Assembly: GCF_000964545.1 (NCBI RefSeq)
Contig: NZ_BBVD01000019.1
Coordinates: 1-64,000 of the forward strand
Reading direction: 5' to 3'
DNA from: Comamonas thiooxydans
Lineage (GTDB): Bacteria > Pseudomonadota > Gammaproteobacteria > Burkholderiales > Burkholderiaceae_C
DNA length: 64,000 nt
Below the pieces are notes generated by a model, which saw only the letters and a list, made by a program, of their open reading frames with translations, was not told the DNA's origin and searched no databases. This document shows positions 9,131-19,508 of this stretch, in pieces. Numbering within the stretch: the stretch's first letter is position 1; each line of letters opens with the position of its first letter. Position numbers and translations under genes: made by a program.

Positions 9131-9271
9131 ATGTGGTATTTCGCCTGGTTGCTGGGTCTGCCGCTGGCAGCAGCCTTTGCCGTGCTCAATGCGATCTGGT
9201 TCGAGTTGATGGATGACGAGGCAACGCGTCGCAAGCTTCTGGAGCGAACCAAGTCGCTGCCGGATGCCTGA
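9131..9271 (+). CDS. cydX: CydX, small third subunit of cytochrome bd
   Basis: A 46-residue single-helix protein starting MWYFAWLLGLPLAAAF, matching the YbgT/CydX family (MWYF.WILG pattern, conserved N and E after the helix as NAIWFE). CydX stabilises the haems of the bd oxidase. A longer reading frame opens at 9023, but AAGGAA at 9121-9126 and the family N-terminus place the start at 9131. Last gene of the cyd operon, closed by a terminator. Confidence 0.92.
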   Translation: MWYFAWLLGLPLAAAFAVLNAIWFELMDDEATRRKLLERTKSLPDA

Positions 9272-9286
9272 GTCGCCAAGACATGG

Positions 9287-9325
9287 AAAAGCCCGGTCGG
9301 CTTGGAGCTGACCGGGCTTTTTTTT
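9287..9325. terminator. bidirectional terminator between cydX and eda
   Basis: AAAGCCCGGTC / GACCGGGCTTT stem, A run on the left and eight T on the right. It sits between converging operons and can serve both. Confidence 0.9.
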
Positions 9326-9346
9326 ATGGATGAGGCCTTGTCTTGC

Positions 9347-9978
9347 TCAGGCCGTGCGAGAGCTTCTCAACGCCTGCGTGGCCTGAGCCAGCTCGGTGAT
9401 AAGTGACCAGTTGCCACTCTCCACGGCACTGGCGGGGACCAGCCAGGAGCCGCCCACGCAGACCACATTGGACAGTGCCAGAAACTCCGCCGCGTTGCCG
9501 GGCGAGATGCCGCCCGTGGGGCAGAAACGCAGCTCTCCGAACGGACCTTGCCAGGCCTTCAGCATCTGGATGCCGCCCGACTGCACGGCGGGGAAGAACT
9601 TGAGCTCGGTAAAGCCATCTTCCTGAGCCATCATGATTTCGCTGCTGGTTGCAACACCGGGCAGCAGCGGCAGGTTCAGATCGCGGCAGGCCTGGCCCAG
9701 CTTGCTGGTAAAGCCGGGACTGACGGCAAACCTTGCGCCGGCCCGAGCAGCCGCCGCGGCATCGGCTGCATTGCGCACGGTGCCCGCACCGACGATGGCT
9801 TCGGGCAGTTGCTTGGCGATGGCCTCTATGCAGGCCAGGCCCTGAGGCGTGCGCAGCGTGACCTCCAGAACCCTGATGCCGCCGGCCAGCAGTGCTTTGG
9901 CCATGGGCACCGCATGCTCTGCGTTGTGCAGCACGATGACCGGAATCACCGGTGCATCCTGCATGATGGACAAGGCGG

Positions 9979-9994
<16 letters not shown>
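9347..9994 (-). CDS. eda: 2-dehydro-3-deoxy-phosphogluconate (KDPG) aldolase
   Basis: A 215-residue class I aldolase that splits KDPG into pyruvate and glyceraldehyde 3-phosphate, the last Entner-Doudoroff step. Visible motifs are VIPVIVLHNAEHAVPMAKAL, LEVTLRT (Glu of the active site), VGAGTV, FAVSPG and the Schiff-base lysine in TELKFFPA, followed by CPTGGI. AAGGAG lies seven bases before the ATG at 9994; a TTG six bases further upstream is less likely. It overlaps the end of edd by 16 bases and is the last gene of the gluconate operon. Confidence 0.94.
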
Positions 9995-11826
<1,832 letters not shown>

Positions 11827-11925
11827 GATGAAAGTCCTTGGGCAGCAAGGCCTGTGCTTGGGGCGCAGGCATTGTCTTGGAATGAGTCAGAGCCATGCCC
11901 GGGGCATGGCTCCATGGTTGGGCGC

Positions 11926-12933
11926 TTATTTGGCGCGAGCTTGCTTGACGGCTGCCTGCACAGAGTCCCAGGTACCTTGACCCACGGACTTGGCAATGCC
12001 GGCATTGACGGTGCCGAGCTTGTCGCGCATGCGGCCTGCTTCGGCGGCTGGCAGCTCGTTGACCTGCATGCCCTTGGTCTTGATCTCGGCCAGAGCCTTG
12101 GCGGCTTCTTCGCGCGTGTCCTTGCGCTCGAATTCACGGCTCTTGATCGCCGCATCCTGCAGCACCTTCTTCTCGGCGGGGCTCAGCGTGTCCCACCACT
12201 TCTTGCTGACCGTCACGATCCAGGGGCTGTAGACATGGTTGGAGACGGTCAGGTACTTCTGCACTTCATAGAACTTGCTCGAAAGCACCGTGTTGAAGGG
12301 GTTTTCCTGACCGTCCACGGCCTTGGTTTCCAGCGCCGTGAACAGCTCGGAGAAGGGCAGGGGAACGGCATTGGCGCCCAGGGTCTTGAAGCTGTCCAGG
12401 AAGACGTTGTTCTGCATCACGCGCAGCTTCACGTCCTGCAGATCTTCCAGCTTGGTGATGGGGCGCTTGTTGTTGGTCAGATTGCGAAATCCATTTTCCC
12501 AATAGACCAGACCCACCATGCCCTTGGGCTCCAGAGTGGCCTTGACCTTCTCTCCCACGGGGCCGTCCAGCACGGCATCGGCCTCCTTGGTGTTGGCAAA
12601 CAGAAAAGGGGTGTCCCAGATCGCCATTTCGGGCGACAGGCCCACCAGCGTGGCGGTGGAGCCGACCATCATTTCCTGGGCGCCGCCGATCAGGGCCTGC
12701 TGCATCTGCGTGTCCGAGCCCAGGGATGCGTTGCCGATGGCGCGGACCTTCATCTTGCCGCCGCTGGCCTTTTCCACTTCCTTGGCGAACATGCGCACGG
12801 CACGACCCTGGTTGGAGTCTTCCACCAGGCCGTAGCCGAACCGCACCAGGCGGGGCTTGAAGTCCTGCGCCTGAACGGCGCCGGCGGCCAGCAACATTGC
12901 CGTGAGGCCCGCGACTGCAAATTTGATACGCAT
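11926..12933 (-). CDS. dctP: TRAP transporter substrate-binding protein (DctP family), probable gluconate binder
   Basis: A 335-residue periplasmic solute receptor. Signal peptide MRIKFAVAG...AGAVQA is followed by the DctP fold: RFGYGLVEDSNQGRAVRMFA, the region around VYWENGFRNLTN, and the conserved arginine in LRVMQN. A longer frame opens at 13047, but AGGAGA before the ATG at 12933 and the signal peptide fix the start. Being between dctM and edd-eda, it most likely binds gluconate or a related sugar acid. That is inference from context; DctP proteins bind many organic acids. Confidence 0.9.
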   Translation of the reverse strand: MRIKFAVAGLTAMLLAAGAVQAQDFKPRLVRFGYGLVEDSNQGRAVRMFAKEVEKASGGKMKVRAIGNASLGSDTQMQQALIGGAQEMMVGSTATLVGLSPEMAIWDTPFLFANTKEADAVLDGPVGEKVKATLEPKGMVGLVYWENGFRNLTNNKRPITKLEDLQDVKLRVMQNNVFLDSFKTLGANAVPLPFSELFTALETKAVDGQENPFNTVLSSKFYEVQKYLTVSNHVYSPWIVTVSKKWWDTLSPAEKKVLQDAAIKSREFERKDTREEAAKALAEIKTKGMQVNELPAAEAGRMRDKLGTVNAGIAKSVGQGTWDSVQAAVKQARAK

Positions 12934-13054
12934 ACCCGTCTCCTTGCTTGATTGGGCCTGGGCCCTTTGATGAAATTGGAACTGTCGTGATGCGCTTGAT
13001 TGCAGTGCGCACCATGTTATGAATCTAAGATCTTTCATGGATGGCATGCCGTTC

Positions 13055-14335
13055 TCAGTGCATCCATTTGAGCGGACCCGTGACCAGCTGAGGGAAGATC
13101 ACGAAGAGCACGGCCAGCAGCACATAGACCATCAGGAAGGGATTGGTGCCCTTGATCACGGTTTCCATGCGCAGCCTGCCGACCCCGGCCACCACGTTCT
13201 GCACCGTGCCCACAGGGGGGGTGATCAGGCCGATACAGCCCACATAGATGAACATGAAGCCGAAGTACACGGGATCGATGCCGGCCTTGACGGCCAGCGG
13301 TGCGCAGACCGGACCGAAGATCAGGATGGTTGGGGTCAGATCCATGGCGGTGCCGACCACGAGCAGGAAGAGCATCATCACGGCCATGAAAAGCATGGGC
13401 TGATCCAGCAGACCCGAGAAGCTGTCGGCCAGCATATTGGGCAGGTCGGCGAGCGTGATCATGTAGGCGGTCACAGTGGCCGCACCGCAGAGGAACATCA
13501 CCACGGCGGTGGTCTTGGATGCGCCCAGAAAGACTTCGTAGAGCCTACTCCAGCTCATCTCCCGATAGACCACCATGGACACGAACAGCGCGTAGACCGC
13601 GGCCACCACGGCGGCTTCGGTTGGCGTGAAGACGCCGCCCTTGAGGCCGCCCAGAATGATGACAGGCATCATCATGGCCCAGAAGCTCTTGGCCAGTGCC
13701 TTGAGGCGCAGGCCCCAGCTCACGCGTTCACCCGAGGTCAGCTGGTATTTGCGCGCGATGAACCACCAGGCAGCAATCAGAAAGCTGCCCATGAACAGGC
13801 CGGGAACGACGCCCGAGAGAAACAGCTTGCTGATGGAGGTGTTGGTGGTGACGCCGTAGATCACGAACGGCATCGAAGGCGGAATGATGGGGGCGATGAT
13901 GCCGCCTGAAGCCAGCAGGCCGGCGCTGTAGCTGTCGGGATACTTCTGGTCGCGCATCATCGGCAGCAAGATGGTGGCCAGCGCGGCGGTGTCGGCAATG
14001 GCCGATCCGCTCATCGAGGCCAGCAGCACGGCTGCGCCGATGGCCACATAGCCCAGGCCACCCGGGATATGACCGACAAAGGCGCGGGCCAGATCGATGA
14101 TGCGGCGTGACAGGCCGCCGGCATTCATCAGCTCACCTGCGAGGATGAAGAATGGCACGGCCAGCAGCGGGAAATTGTCGAACCCGGCTTGCAGGTTCTG
14201 CGCGAGCAGCTGGGTGTCGAAAAAGTCCAGGTGCCACATCAGTGCGACACCGGTGAGTATCAGTGCATGCGCAATCGGCATGCCGATCACCATGCCGCCG
14301 ATCAGCACGGCGAGAAAAATCAGGGTAACGACCAT
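13055..14335 (-). CDS. dctM: TRAP transporter large permease (DctM family)
   Basis: A 426-residue, roughly 12-helix inner-membrane permease driving sodium-coupled uptake of the receptor-bound substrate. Family stretches visible are IGMPIAHAL, FPLLAVPFFILAGELMNAGGLSRRIIDLA, GSAIADTAALATILLPMM and GLITPPVGTVQNVVAG near the C-terminus. It starts ten bases after the dctQ stop. Part of the gntK-dctQMP-edd-eda operon. Confidence 0.94.
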   Translation of the reverse strand: MVVTLIFLAVLIGGMVIGMPIAHALILTGVALMWHLDFFDTQLLAQNLQAGFDNFPLLAVPFFILAGELMNAGGLSRRIIDLARAFVGHIPGGLGYVAIGAAVLLASMSGSAIADTAALATILLPMMRDQKYPDSYSAGLLASGGIIAPIIPPSMPFVIYGVTTNTSISKLFLSGVVPGLFMGSFLIAAWWFIARKYQLTSGERVSWGLRLKALAKSFWAMMMPVIILGGLKGGVFTPTEAAVVAAVYALFVSMVVYREMSWSRLYEVFLGASKTTAVVMFLCGAATVTAYMITLADLPNMLADSFSGLLDQPMLFMAVMMLFLLVVGTAMDLTPTILIFGPVCAPLAVKAGIDPVYFGFMFIYVGCIGLITPPVGTVQNVVAGVGRLRMETVIKGTNPFLMVYVLLAVLFVIFPQLVTGPLKWMH

Positions 14336-14345
14336 GGCGCTCTCC

Positions 14346-14852
14346 TTACTCCACGCTGGTTTCAGAAGATTCGGATGGGGTGCCGCGCAGCATGTCGCGC
14401 ACCACGACCAGCAGCATGCCTATGGCCAGCACCAGCGTCGCCGCTGCGCCCAGAGCCAGGGGATAGCCCAGCACGGTGCTGTAGCTGCTCCAGCCGGCAA
14501 CGACCTGCTCCCAGGAGCCCCACAGCAGCAGGGCCATGCAGGTGCCGATCAGCAGTTGCGAGACCCAGAACAGGACTTTGCGGGTGATCGGGCCGACCCG
14601 CGATGTCACCATGTCAAAGCCCAGGTGGGCGCCTTCGAAAGCCGCCACGATGGCGCCGATGGCCACCAGCCACACAAACAGCAGGCGCGAGATCTCCTCA
14701 TAGGAGACGATGCTGGTGTGGAAAACGTAGCGCAGCACCACGTTGACGAAAACGGCAACCACCATGCCGGCCAGGGCCAGCACCATCAGGCCTTCGGCCA
14801 GGCGCTTGAGCCATGGCTTGCGGCCCTGTGCCTCTTTGCGATCTTCAGACAT
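14346..14852 (-). CDS. dctQ: TRAP transporter small permease (DctQ family)
   Basis: 168 residues with four predicted membrane helices and the DctQ pattern: VVAVFVNVVLRYVF near residue 40, EEISRLLFVWLVAIGA with its conserved acidic pair, and GAHLGFDMV. It pairs with DctM. Located between gntK and dctM with short gaps (19 and 10 bases). Confidence 0.9.
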   Translation of the reverse strand: MSEDRKEAQGRKPWLKRLAEGLMVLALAGMVVAVFVNVVLRYVFHTSIVSYEEISRLLFVWLVAIGAIVAAFEGAHLGFDMVTSRVGPITRKVLFWVSQLLIGTCMALLLWGSWEQVVAGWSSYSTVLGYPLALGAAATLVLAIGMLLVVVRDMLRGTPSESSETSVE

Positions 14853-14871
14853 TGGCTGTCTCCTGCTGTCT

Positions 14872-15408
14872 TTATGCTTGGGATTCGCGCCTTGCCCATT
14901 GCCGGGCCGCGAGCGCGATGTCGTTGAGATTCATGGTGGCGCTGACGGTCAGAACATCGGGCTCCTGACGCGGGTCTTCCAGCGTCGTGAACTGATTGGC
15001 CACCAGGTCGGGCGAGAAGAAATGCCCGGGTCGGGTCTGGACGCGTTCCAGGGCCGTGGCATAGTCGAGATCGAGAAACACAAAACCCAGCTGCTGGGCG
15101 CTGCGCAACTGGTCGCGGTACTTGCGCTTGAGCGCCGAGCAGGTCAGCACCAGGCCGTGTTCGGCATCTGCCTGAGCCAGTCGCTGCGCCAGGCGTTCCA
15201 GCCAGCCTTCGCGGTCGGCATCCGTCAGGGCAATGCCGGCCTGCATCTTGGCCACGCTCTGGGGGGAGTGGTAGCTGTCTCCTTCTACCAAGGTCCACCC
15301 CAGTTGACGGGCGATGGCTTCTCCTGCGCTCGATTTGCCGCAGCCGGAAACTCCCATGACGACGAGTGCCGACATGGTGCCATGAGGCTGGATCTTGCTT
15401 TGAGTCAT
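14872..15408 (-). CDS. gntK: gluconokinase
   Basis: 178 residues, GntK family P-loop kinase making 6-phosphogluconate from gluconate and ATP. Walker A is GVSGCGKSS; further motifs are EGDSYHS, LTDADREGWL, CSALKRKYRDQLR and HFFSPDLVANQFTTLE, all typical. First gene of the operon, with a perfect palindromic operator ending only five bases upstream of the ATG at 15408. No clear ribosome site precedes that ATG; an in-frame ATG at 15375 (MSALVVMG) is an alternative start. Confidence 0.94.
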   Translation of the reverse strand: MTQSKIQPHGTMSALVVMGVSGCGKSSAGEAIARQLGWTLVEGDSYHSPQSVAKMQAGIALTDADREGWLERLAQRLAQADAEHGLVLTCSALKRKYRDQLRSAQQLGFVFLDLDYATALERVQTRPGHFFSPDLVANQFTTLEDPRQEPDVLTVSATMNLNDIALAARQWARRESQA

Positions 15409-15412
15409 TTTT

Positions 15413-15426
15413 GGATAGCGCTATCC
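15413..15426. promoter_or_regulatory. LacI-family operator at gntK
   Basis: GGATAGCGCTATCC, a perfect 14-bp palindrome with the central CG typical of LacI-family operators, directly upstream of the gntK start. The same core recurs before the divergent repressor gene. Confidence 0.75.
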
Positions 15427-15538
15427 GATGTGGTTAAAAAATGAGCAGCCTGCTGCTTTCTGCGATTGGCTTCAGACCTTGGTCGAAGGCAAGTCAGTGC
15501 TTTCATCAAGCTGCTTCTACAGACTTCATTTCAAGTCT

Positions 15539-15551
15539 GGATAGCGCTATC
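15539..15551. promoter_or_regulatory. second LacI-family operator, before gntR
   Basis: GGATAGCGCTATC shares 13 bases with the gntK operator; the palindromic core is GATAGCGCTATC. It lies 40 bases before the repressor start, suggesting autoregulation. The spacing of about 126 bp between the two operators would allow looping. Confidence 0.72.
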
Positions 15552-15590
15552 ATACTCAAAAAACCTCAGGCATCTGACTAGGAGATTCCC

Positions 15591-16664
15591 TTGCCTCCCG
15601 AGACCCGTACCAAGAGTGAAACCCCGGCAGACAGCGCTTCTTCAAGGCGATCTCGTGCCAGCGGGCGCGTCACCCTCAGCGATGTGGCACAGGCTGCGGG
15701 CGTGAGTCCGATGACGGTCTCCAGAGCCTTGCGCGGAGAGCGCAGAGTGGCTGCAGCCCTGGTCGACAAAGTGCGCGAGGTTGCGGCTTCTCTGGGTTAT
15801 GTGCCCGATCTGGCTGCACGTGCACTGGCCTCGCAAAAAAGCACCCAGGTGCTGGTACTGGTCCCCATGCTCTCCAACACCTTGTTTGTGGAGGTCCTGG
15901 AGGCTGTGCACAAGGTGCTGTTTGCCCAGGGCTATCACATGCTGATCGGCGTGACCCACTACGACCCTGCGGAGGAAGAGCAGTTGCTGCGGGCCTATCT
16001 GCCCATGCGGCCTGCCGGGCTGTTGCTGACCGGGTTTGATCACAGCGAAGAGTCGCGGAAATTATTGGCTGCCAATCCAGTGCCGCGCGTGCATCTCATG
16101 GAGTTGCGCGAGCCCGGCACGGGGCCCGATTGCTACAGCGTAGGTTTTTCTCAGATTGCAGCTGGCGCTGAAATGACCCGTCATCTGCTGGACAAGGGAT
16201 ACAGACGCATCGCATTTTGCGGAGCCCAGCTCGACGCGCGTGTCATGCAGCGTCTGGAAGGTTATCGGCAGGTGCTCAAACAGGCCGGCCTCTATGACCA
16301 GAGCCTGGAGATTCTCAATCCCGAGCGTTCATCGCTGGCGCTGGGTGCAAGGCAGTTTGAGACACTTCTCAAGGCGCAGACTACGGTGGATGCCATCTTT
16401 TTCTGCAATGATGACATTGCACAAGGCGCATTGCTGGAGGCCAATCGCATGGGGGTCAAGGTGCCGCAGCAGGTGGCGATCGCCGGGTTCAACGACCTTC
16501 CTGGCAGTGATCAGATGGTGCCGCCTCTGACCACTATCCATACACCCAGGGATGAAGTGGGCAGAAAAGCTGCCAGCATGCTACTGCAGTTGCTGGCAGG
16601 GGACACCGTCAGAGAGGCCAGCGTGGATCTGGGCTTCAGGCTGGTGCCCAGGGCCAGCACCTGA
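15591..16664 (+). CDS. gntR: LacI-family transcriptional repressor of gluconate catabolism (GntR type)
   Basis: 357 residues. The DNA-binding helix-turn-helix is near residues 27-50 (VTLSDVAQAAGVSPMTVSRA), followed by a hinge and a periplasmic-binding-protein-like effector domain (LVLVPMLSNTLFVEVLEAVH, FFCNDDIAQGAL, AIAGFNDLPGSD). Translation probably starts at TTG 15591, because AGGAG at 15580-15584 is well placed and no ATG is available before the HTH. Divergent from gntK and separated by two matching operators, so it most likely represses the gluconate operon and itself until gluconate or 6-phosphogluconate binds. This is a LacI-family GntR, unrelated to the GntR/FadR family. Confidence 0.9.
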   Translation: MPPETRTKSETPADSASSRRSRASGRVTLSDVAQAAGVSPMTVSRALRGERRVAAALVDKVREVAASLGYVPDLAARALASQKSTQVLVLVPMLSNTLFVEVLEAVHKVLFAQGYHMLIGVTHYDPAEEEQLLRAYLPMRPAGLLLTGFDHSEESRKLLAANPVPRVHLMELREPGTGPDCYSVGFSQIAAGAEMTRHLLDKGYRRIAFCGAQLDARVMQRLEGYRQVLKQAGLYDQSLEILNPERSSLALGARQFETLLKAQTTVDAIFFCNDDIAQGALLEANRMGVKVPQQVAIAGFNDLPGSDQMVPPLTTIHTPRDEVGRKAASMLLQLLAGDTVREASVDLGFRLVPRAST

Positions 16665-16674
16665 GTTGTCGGCG

Positions 16675-17259
16675 TCAGGCTTCCGAGCCTGACTTGCCTC
16701 GCCCGGTAATCTTGTCTTTCAGGTCCAGCAGTCGCGTCACGGCGGAGCCCATGCCCATGAGCTGCATGGCGGTCTCTGGCGACAGACGCTGAACATCGTC
16801 AAACCAGCTCATCAGTTTGTCGATGAGCTCGTGCATATCGCGCATGCGCTGCTGGGCGTAACGTTCTTCGTCGGTGCTGGCTTCCTCCATCATGGCGGCA
16901 CGCAGCATGGACTGCGTGGGCTCGATCTCGCGGCGGCGGCGCTCTTCGGCCAGTCGCTTGAAGATTTCCCAGACATCCTCGGGTGCCTGGAAGTATTCGC
17001 GCCGGTCGCCGGGCTGGTGACGCAGCTGAACCAGCCGCCAAGCCTGCAGCTCCTTGAGCCCCATGCTCACATTGGAGCGCGAGAATTCCAGCGTGTCGGC
17101 AATCTGGTCTGCGTTCAGCGGCTCGGGCGAAATGAACAGCAGGGCATAGATCTGCCCCACGGTGCGATTGATGCCCCAGCGGCTGCCCATCTCGCCGAAA
17201 TGCGAAACAAATTGTCGGCTCAGCTCCGACAGTGGTTTGGCTTGCGTCATGGCCTCCAT
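16675..17259 (-). CDS. GbsR/MarR-like winged-helix transcriptional regulator
   Basis: About 194 residues if started at ATG 17259; an upstream in-frame ATG at 17331 would give 218. The winged helix covers residues 15-85: MGSRWGINRTVGQIYALLF, LNADQIADTLEFSRSNVSMGLKELQAW, then a wing around GDRREYF. A charged helical C-terminus follows (EERRRREIEPTQ), as in the GbsR family of MarR-like regulators that control osmoprotectant or stress genes. It converges with gntR. The target is unknown; no betaine gene is adjacent. Confidence 0.82.
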   Translation of the reverse strand: MEAMTQAKPLSELSRQFVSHFGEMGSRWGINRTVGQIYALLFISPEPLNADQIADTLEFSRSNVSMGLKELQAWRLVQLRHQPGDRREYFQAPEDVWEIFKRLAEERRRREIEPTQSMLRAAMMEEASTDEERYAQQRMRDMHELIDKLMSWFDDVQRLSPETAMQLMGMGSAVTRLLDLKDKITGRGKSGSEA

Positions 17260-17470
17260 TGTGCCTTTGCCCGGGGTTCTCAGTGGGGCAGGGAAATCAA
17301 GCCGGAGTGCAATCGCTCTGGTTTTGTTCATGCTTGGCGCATGAAACCCGCGCAGATATGTTTCGTAAAACTTGCAACGCTGTCAGCAAATTGTTGGGAA
17401 TCGGCGCAAAATCGCCATCCTGTTTTAAGTCGGCTTTTTTACGTTGCCTGTTGCCGGGCAAACTCACCCT

Positions 17471-17502
17471 GCCGCCGGGCAGCCCATGGGCTGCCCGGCG
17501 GC
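17471..17502. repeat. 32-bp perfect palindrome upstream of the acyltransferase
   Basis: The whole stretch equals its own reverse complement (GCCGCCGGGCAGCCC followed by AT and the mirror arm). It ends nine bases before the acyltransferase ATG, so its hairpin would cover the ribosome-binding region. No T run follows on either strand. Confidence 0.85.
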
Positions 17503-17511
17503 CGTGATCTG

Positions 17512-18684
17512 ATGGTTCAAAGTTCTATTTCCTCTCATTCCCGCAGTGCCCTGATCGACTGTACCAAGGGGCTGGCTTGTGCTGCCATCGTCTGGCATCA
17601 CCTGGCTTTCTACGGCCCCATGTCCGATGTGGCTCACCCTGTCATGCCCGACCTGCTGGACTGGCTCTATGAGTACGCCCGTATGGCCGTGCAGATCTTT
17701 CTGGTGATCGGCGGTTTTCTGGCTGCAGCCAGCCTGGCTCCCATGGGTCTGGCGCGGTTTGATTCACCCTGGTCCAAGATCGGCAAGCGCTTTGTGCGTC
17801 TGGTCGTGCCTTATGCCGTGGCACTGGTGGTGACGATTGTGGTGTCTGCGGCGATTCGTCCCTGGTTCGATCACGAGTCCGTGTCCGCCGACCCCGATCT
17901 ATGGCAGCTCATGGCCCATGCTTTGCTGCTGCAGGGCATTGTGGGCGAGGAGTCACTGTCGGCTGGTGTCTGGTATGTGTCCATAGACTTTCAGCTGTTC
18001 GCCGCGACCGTGCTGTTGCTGGCCGGAGTGCGCTGGCTGCAACAATGGGCGCTGAAGCGCTTGGGTGCTAGGGCCATGAAGCGCTGGTGGCCCTGGGCTG
18101 TGACTGGCATGCAAGGGCTGGTGGTTGTGGGGACGGCAGCTTCGTTGCTGAGCTTCAATCTTGATGCAGACCTGGATGTCTGGGCGATTTATTTCATGGG
18201 TGCCTATGGCATCGGCATGATGGCCTTCTGGGCAGTGGCGGCAGACAAGCGCCTGACGGCCTGGAGCTGGGGCCTGCTGATTGCTGCTCTGATCATCGGC
18301 GCGCTGGTCTATGAGTGGCGCGACCGCATTTTTCTCGCCGGCGTGACCGCGATGCTGCTGATCGTTTGCATGCGTACCGAGGTCATTGCCCGCTGGCAGG
18401 GTTTTGCACCGCTGCGTCGCCTGGGAGAGATTTCCTACTCGGTATTCCTGATTCACTTTTCCATCTGCCTGCTGGTCAACGCAGTGGTCAACCATTTCTG
18501 GCATGGTTCGGTCACAGCCGCCGTGGTGGGCATCCCGTTTGCCTTTGTGCTTTCACTGACTGCCGGCTACGCGCTGTATCAACTGGTGGAGCGCCATGTT
18601 TCGTCATGGAGTCAGGCCCTGCGCTGGCAGGCAGGCTTGATCGGCGCGGGTCTGCTGACCACCATGCTGGCCGGCTTGCGCTGA
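17512..18684 (+). CDS. membrane acyltransferase 3 family protein
   Basis: 390 residues and about ten membrane helices, Acyl_transf_3 (OafA/NodX-like). The N-terminal family motif is present as DCTKGLACAAIVWHHLAFYGP with the conserved histidine, and the C-terminal part has LGEISYSVFLIHFSICLLV, the usual closing motif. Such proteins move acetyl or other acyl groups onto sugars of lipopolysaccharide, capsule or other exported glycans across the inner membrane. No glycan locus adjoins it, so the substrate is unknown. The reading frame is open far upstream, but those codons lie antisense to the GbsR-like gene; ATG 17512 fits the family N-terminus. No Shine-Dalgarno is visible, and a perfect palindrome occupies that place. 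Confidence 0.85.
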   Translation: MVQSSISSHSRSALIDCTKGLACAAIVWHHLAFYGPMSDVAHPVMPDLLDWLYEYARMAVQIFLVIGGFLAAASLAPMGLARFDSPWSKIGKRFVRLVVPYAVALVVTIVVSAAIRPWFDHESVSADPDLWQLMAHALLLQGIVGEESLSAGVWYVSIDFQLFAATVLLLAGVRWLQQWALKRLGARAMKRWWPWAVTGMQGLVVVGTAASLLSFNLDADLDVWAIYFMGAYGIGMMAFWAVAADKRLTAWSWGLLIAALIIGALVYEWRDRIFLAGVTAMLLIVCMRTEVIARWQGFAPLRRLGEISYSVFLIHFSICLLVNAVVNHFWHGSVTAAVVGIPFAFVLSLTAGYALYQLVERHVSSWSQALRWQAGLIGAGLLTTMLAGLR

Positions 18685-18700
18685 GTCTGATCCAGGCAAC

Positions 18701-18731
18701 AAAAAAAGCAGCTCCGGTGAGCTGCTTTTTT
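18701..18731. terminator. bidirectional terminator
   Basis: A run, stem GCAGCTC / GAGCTGC with a CGGT loop, then seven T. It separates the acyltransferase from the converging rnk gene. Confidence 0.92.
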
Positions 18732-18746
18732 GTTGGGTGAGCCGGT

Positions 18747-19154
18747 TCAGCGATGGAGCTCGCCCGCGCTTTCGGGCTGGAACTCGATGGCATCCACGCG
18801 CACGGTTACCTGACCGGTAGGGCTGGGCATCTTGAACTCATCGCCCACTGACAGGCCCAGCAGGGCGATGCCTACCGGCGCAAAGATGGAGACCTTGTCG
18901 GCGCTGCCATCCATATCCTTGGGGTAGACCAGTGTCAGCGTATTGGTCTTGGCGATCTCGAGAATGGTGAAGCGCACGGTGGAGTTCATCGTCACCACGT
19001 TGGCGGGTATTTCTGCGGGGTCGAGTACATCCGCGCGGTCCAGCTCCGCCTCCAGTGCATCACGGCCGGGGAACTGGCTGTTGTTCTTTTCCAGCAGCGA
19101 TTCAATGCTATCCAGGTCCAAGGAGGACAGAGTGATATTGGGCTTGCGCTCCAT
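18747..19154 (-). CDS. rnk: Rnk, regulator of nucleoside diphosphate kinase (GreA/GreB C-terminal fold)
   Basis: 135 residues. An N-terminal short helical region (SSLDLDSIESLLEK) precedes a GreA/GreB-type C-terminal domain: VVTMNSTVRFTI, LTLVYPKDMDGSADKVSIFAPVGIALLGLSVGDEF, typical of Rnk. Rnk binds RNA polymerase but lacks the Gre antipause coiled-coil length. GGGAG lies seven bases upstream of the ATG at 19154; an open frame extends further upstream without family similarity. The leader contains a hairpin followed by TTTT in sense with rnk, which looks like an attenuator. Confidence 0.9.
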   Translation of the reverse strand: MERKPNITLSSLDLDSIESLLEKNNSQFPGRDALEAELDRADVLDPAEIPANVVTMNSTVRFTILEIAKTNTLTLVYPKDMDGSADKVSIFAPVGIALLGLSVGDEFKMPSPTGQVTVRVDAIEFQPESAGELHR

Positions 19155-19206
19155 GTAGTAACTCCCTTGCGAGATGGTGTGGTTGGCGCTTTGGCGTTGC
19201 GCAAAC

Positions 19207-19335
19207 GGACAAAAGCCCGGGCAACGGTGTTGTCCGGGCCAAGGCATTCAGTGAAAGGCACCAACTTGGTGCATTGAAGGGATTGTCGGCGCTGAATCGC
19301 AAACTGCCAAGCCATCTCGCACTCACTGAGTGCGG
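19207..19335 (-). ncRNA. candidate rnk leader with internal terminator (attenuator) or separate small RNA
   Basis: Reading the minus strand towards rnk there are three hairpins in order: GCACTCA/TGAGTGC (19319-19333), CACCAA/TTGGTG (19259-19271), and a long GCCCGG...CCGGGC stem extended by an inner CAAC/GTTG pairing (19215-19239) that is followed by TTTT. The last is an intrinsic-terminator shape lying about 55 bases before the rnk start codon. A premature-terminator leader upstream of rnk is a known family in other proteobacteria (Rfam rnk_leader, from memory). I cannot see a clear promoter. Confidence 0.5.
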
Positions 19336-19485
19336 ATTGACTTTGAACTTGCTCTAGTTAATGGAGCGTGCTAGGCCTATAGAACAATGGGCGCAGTCAT
19401 TTTCTAGCCAGATCTGACTCACTCAACCCTCACCGTATTGACTGGGATGCAGCCATGGTCAGTGCCCATTTCTTGCAATGAATAA

Positions 19486-19501
19486 CTGTATTTATGTACA
19501 G
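19486..19501. promoter_or_regulatory. LexA (SOS) box upstream of the radical SAM gene
   Basis: CTGTATTTATGTACAG fits the proteobacterial LexA consensus CTGT-N8-ACAG exactly, with an AT-rich core. It ends seven bases before the likely ATG at 19509. Confidence 0.75.
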
Positions 19502-19508
19502 TTGTTTT

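Noticed and set aside
19494..19508. Upstream ATG at 19494 as start of the radical SAM gene
   Set aside because: It lies within the LexA box; a start there would place the operator inside the coding region, and family similarity begins later.
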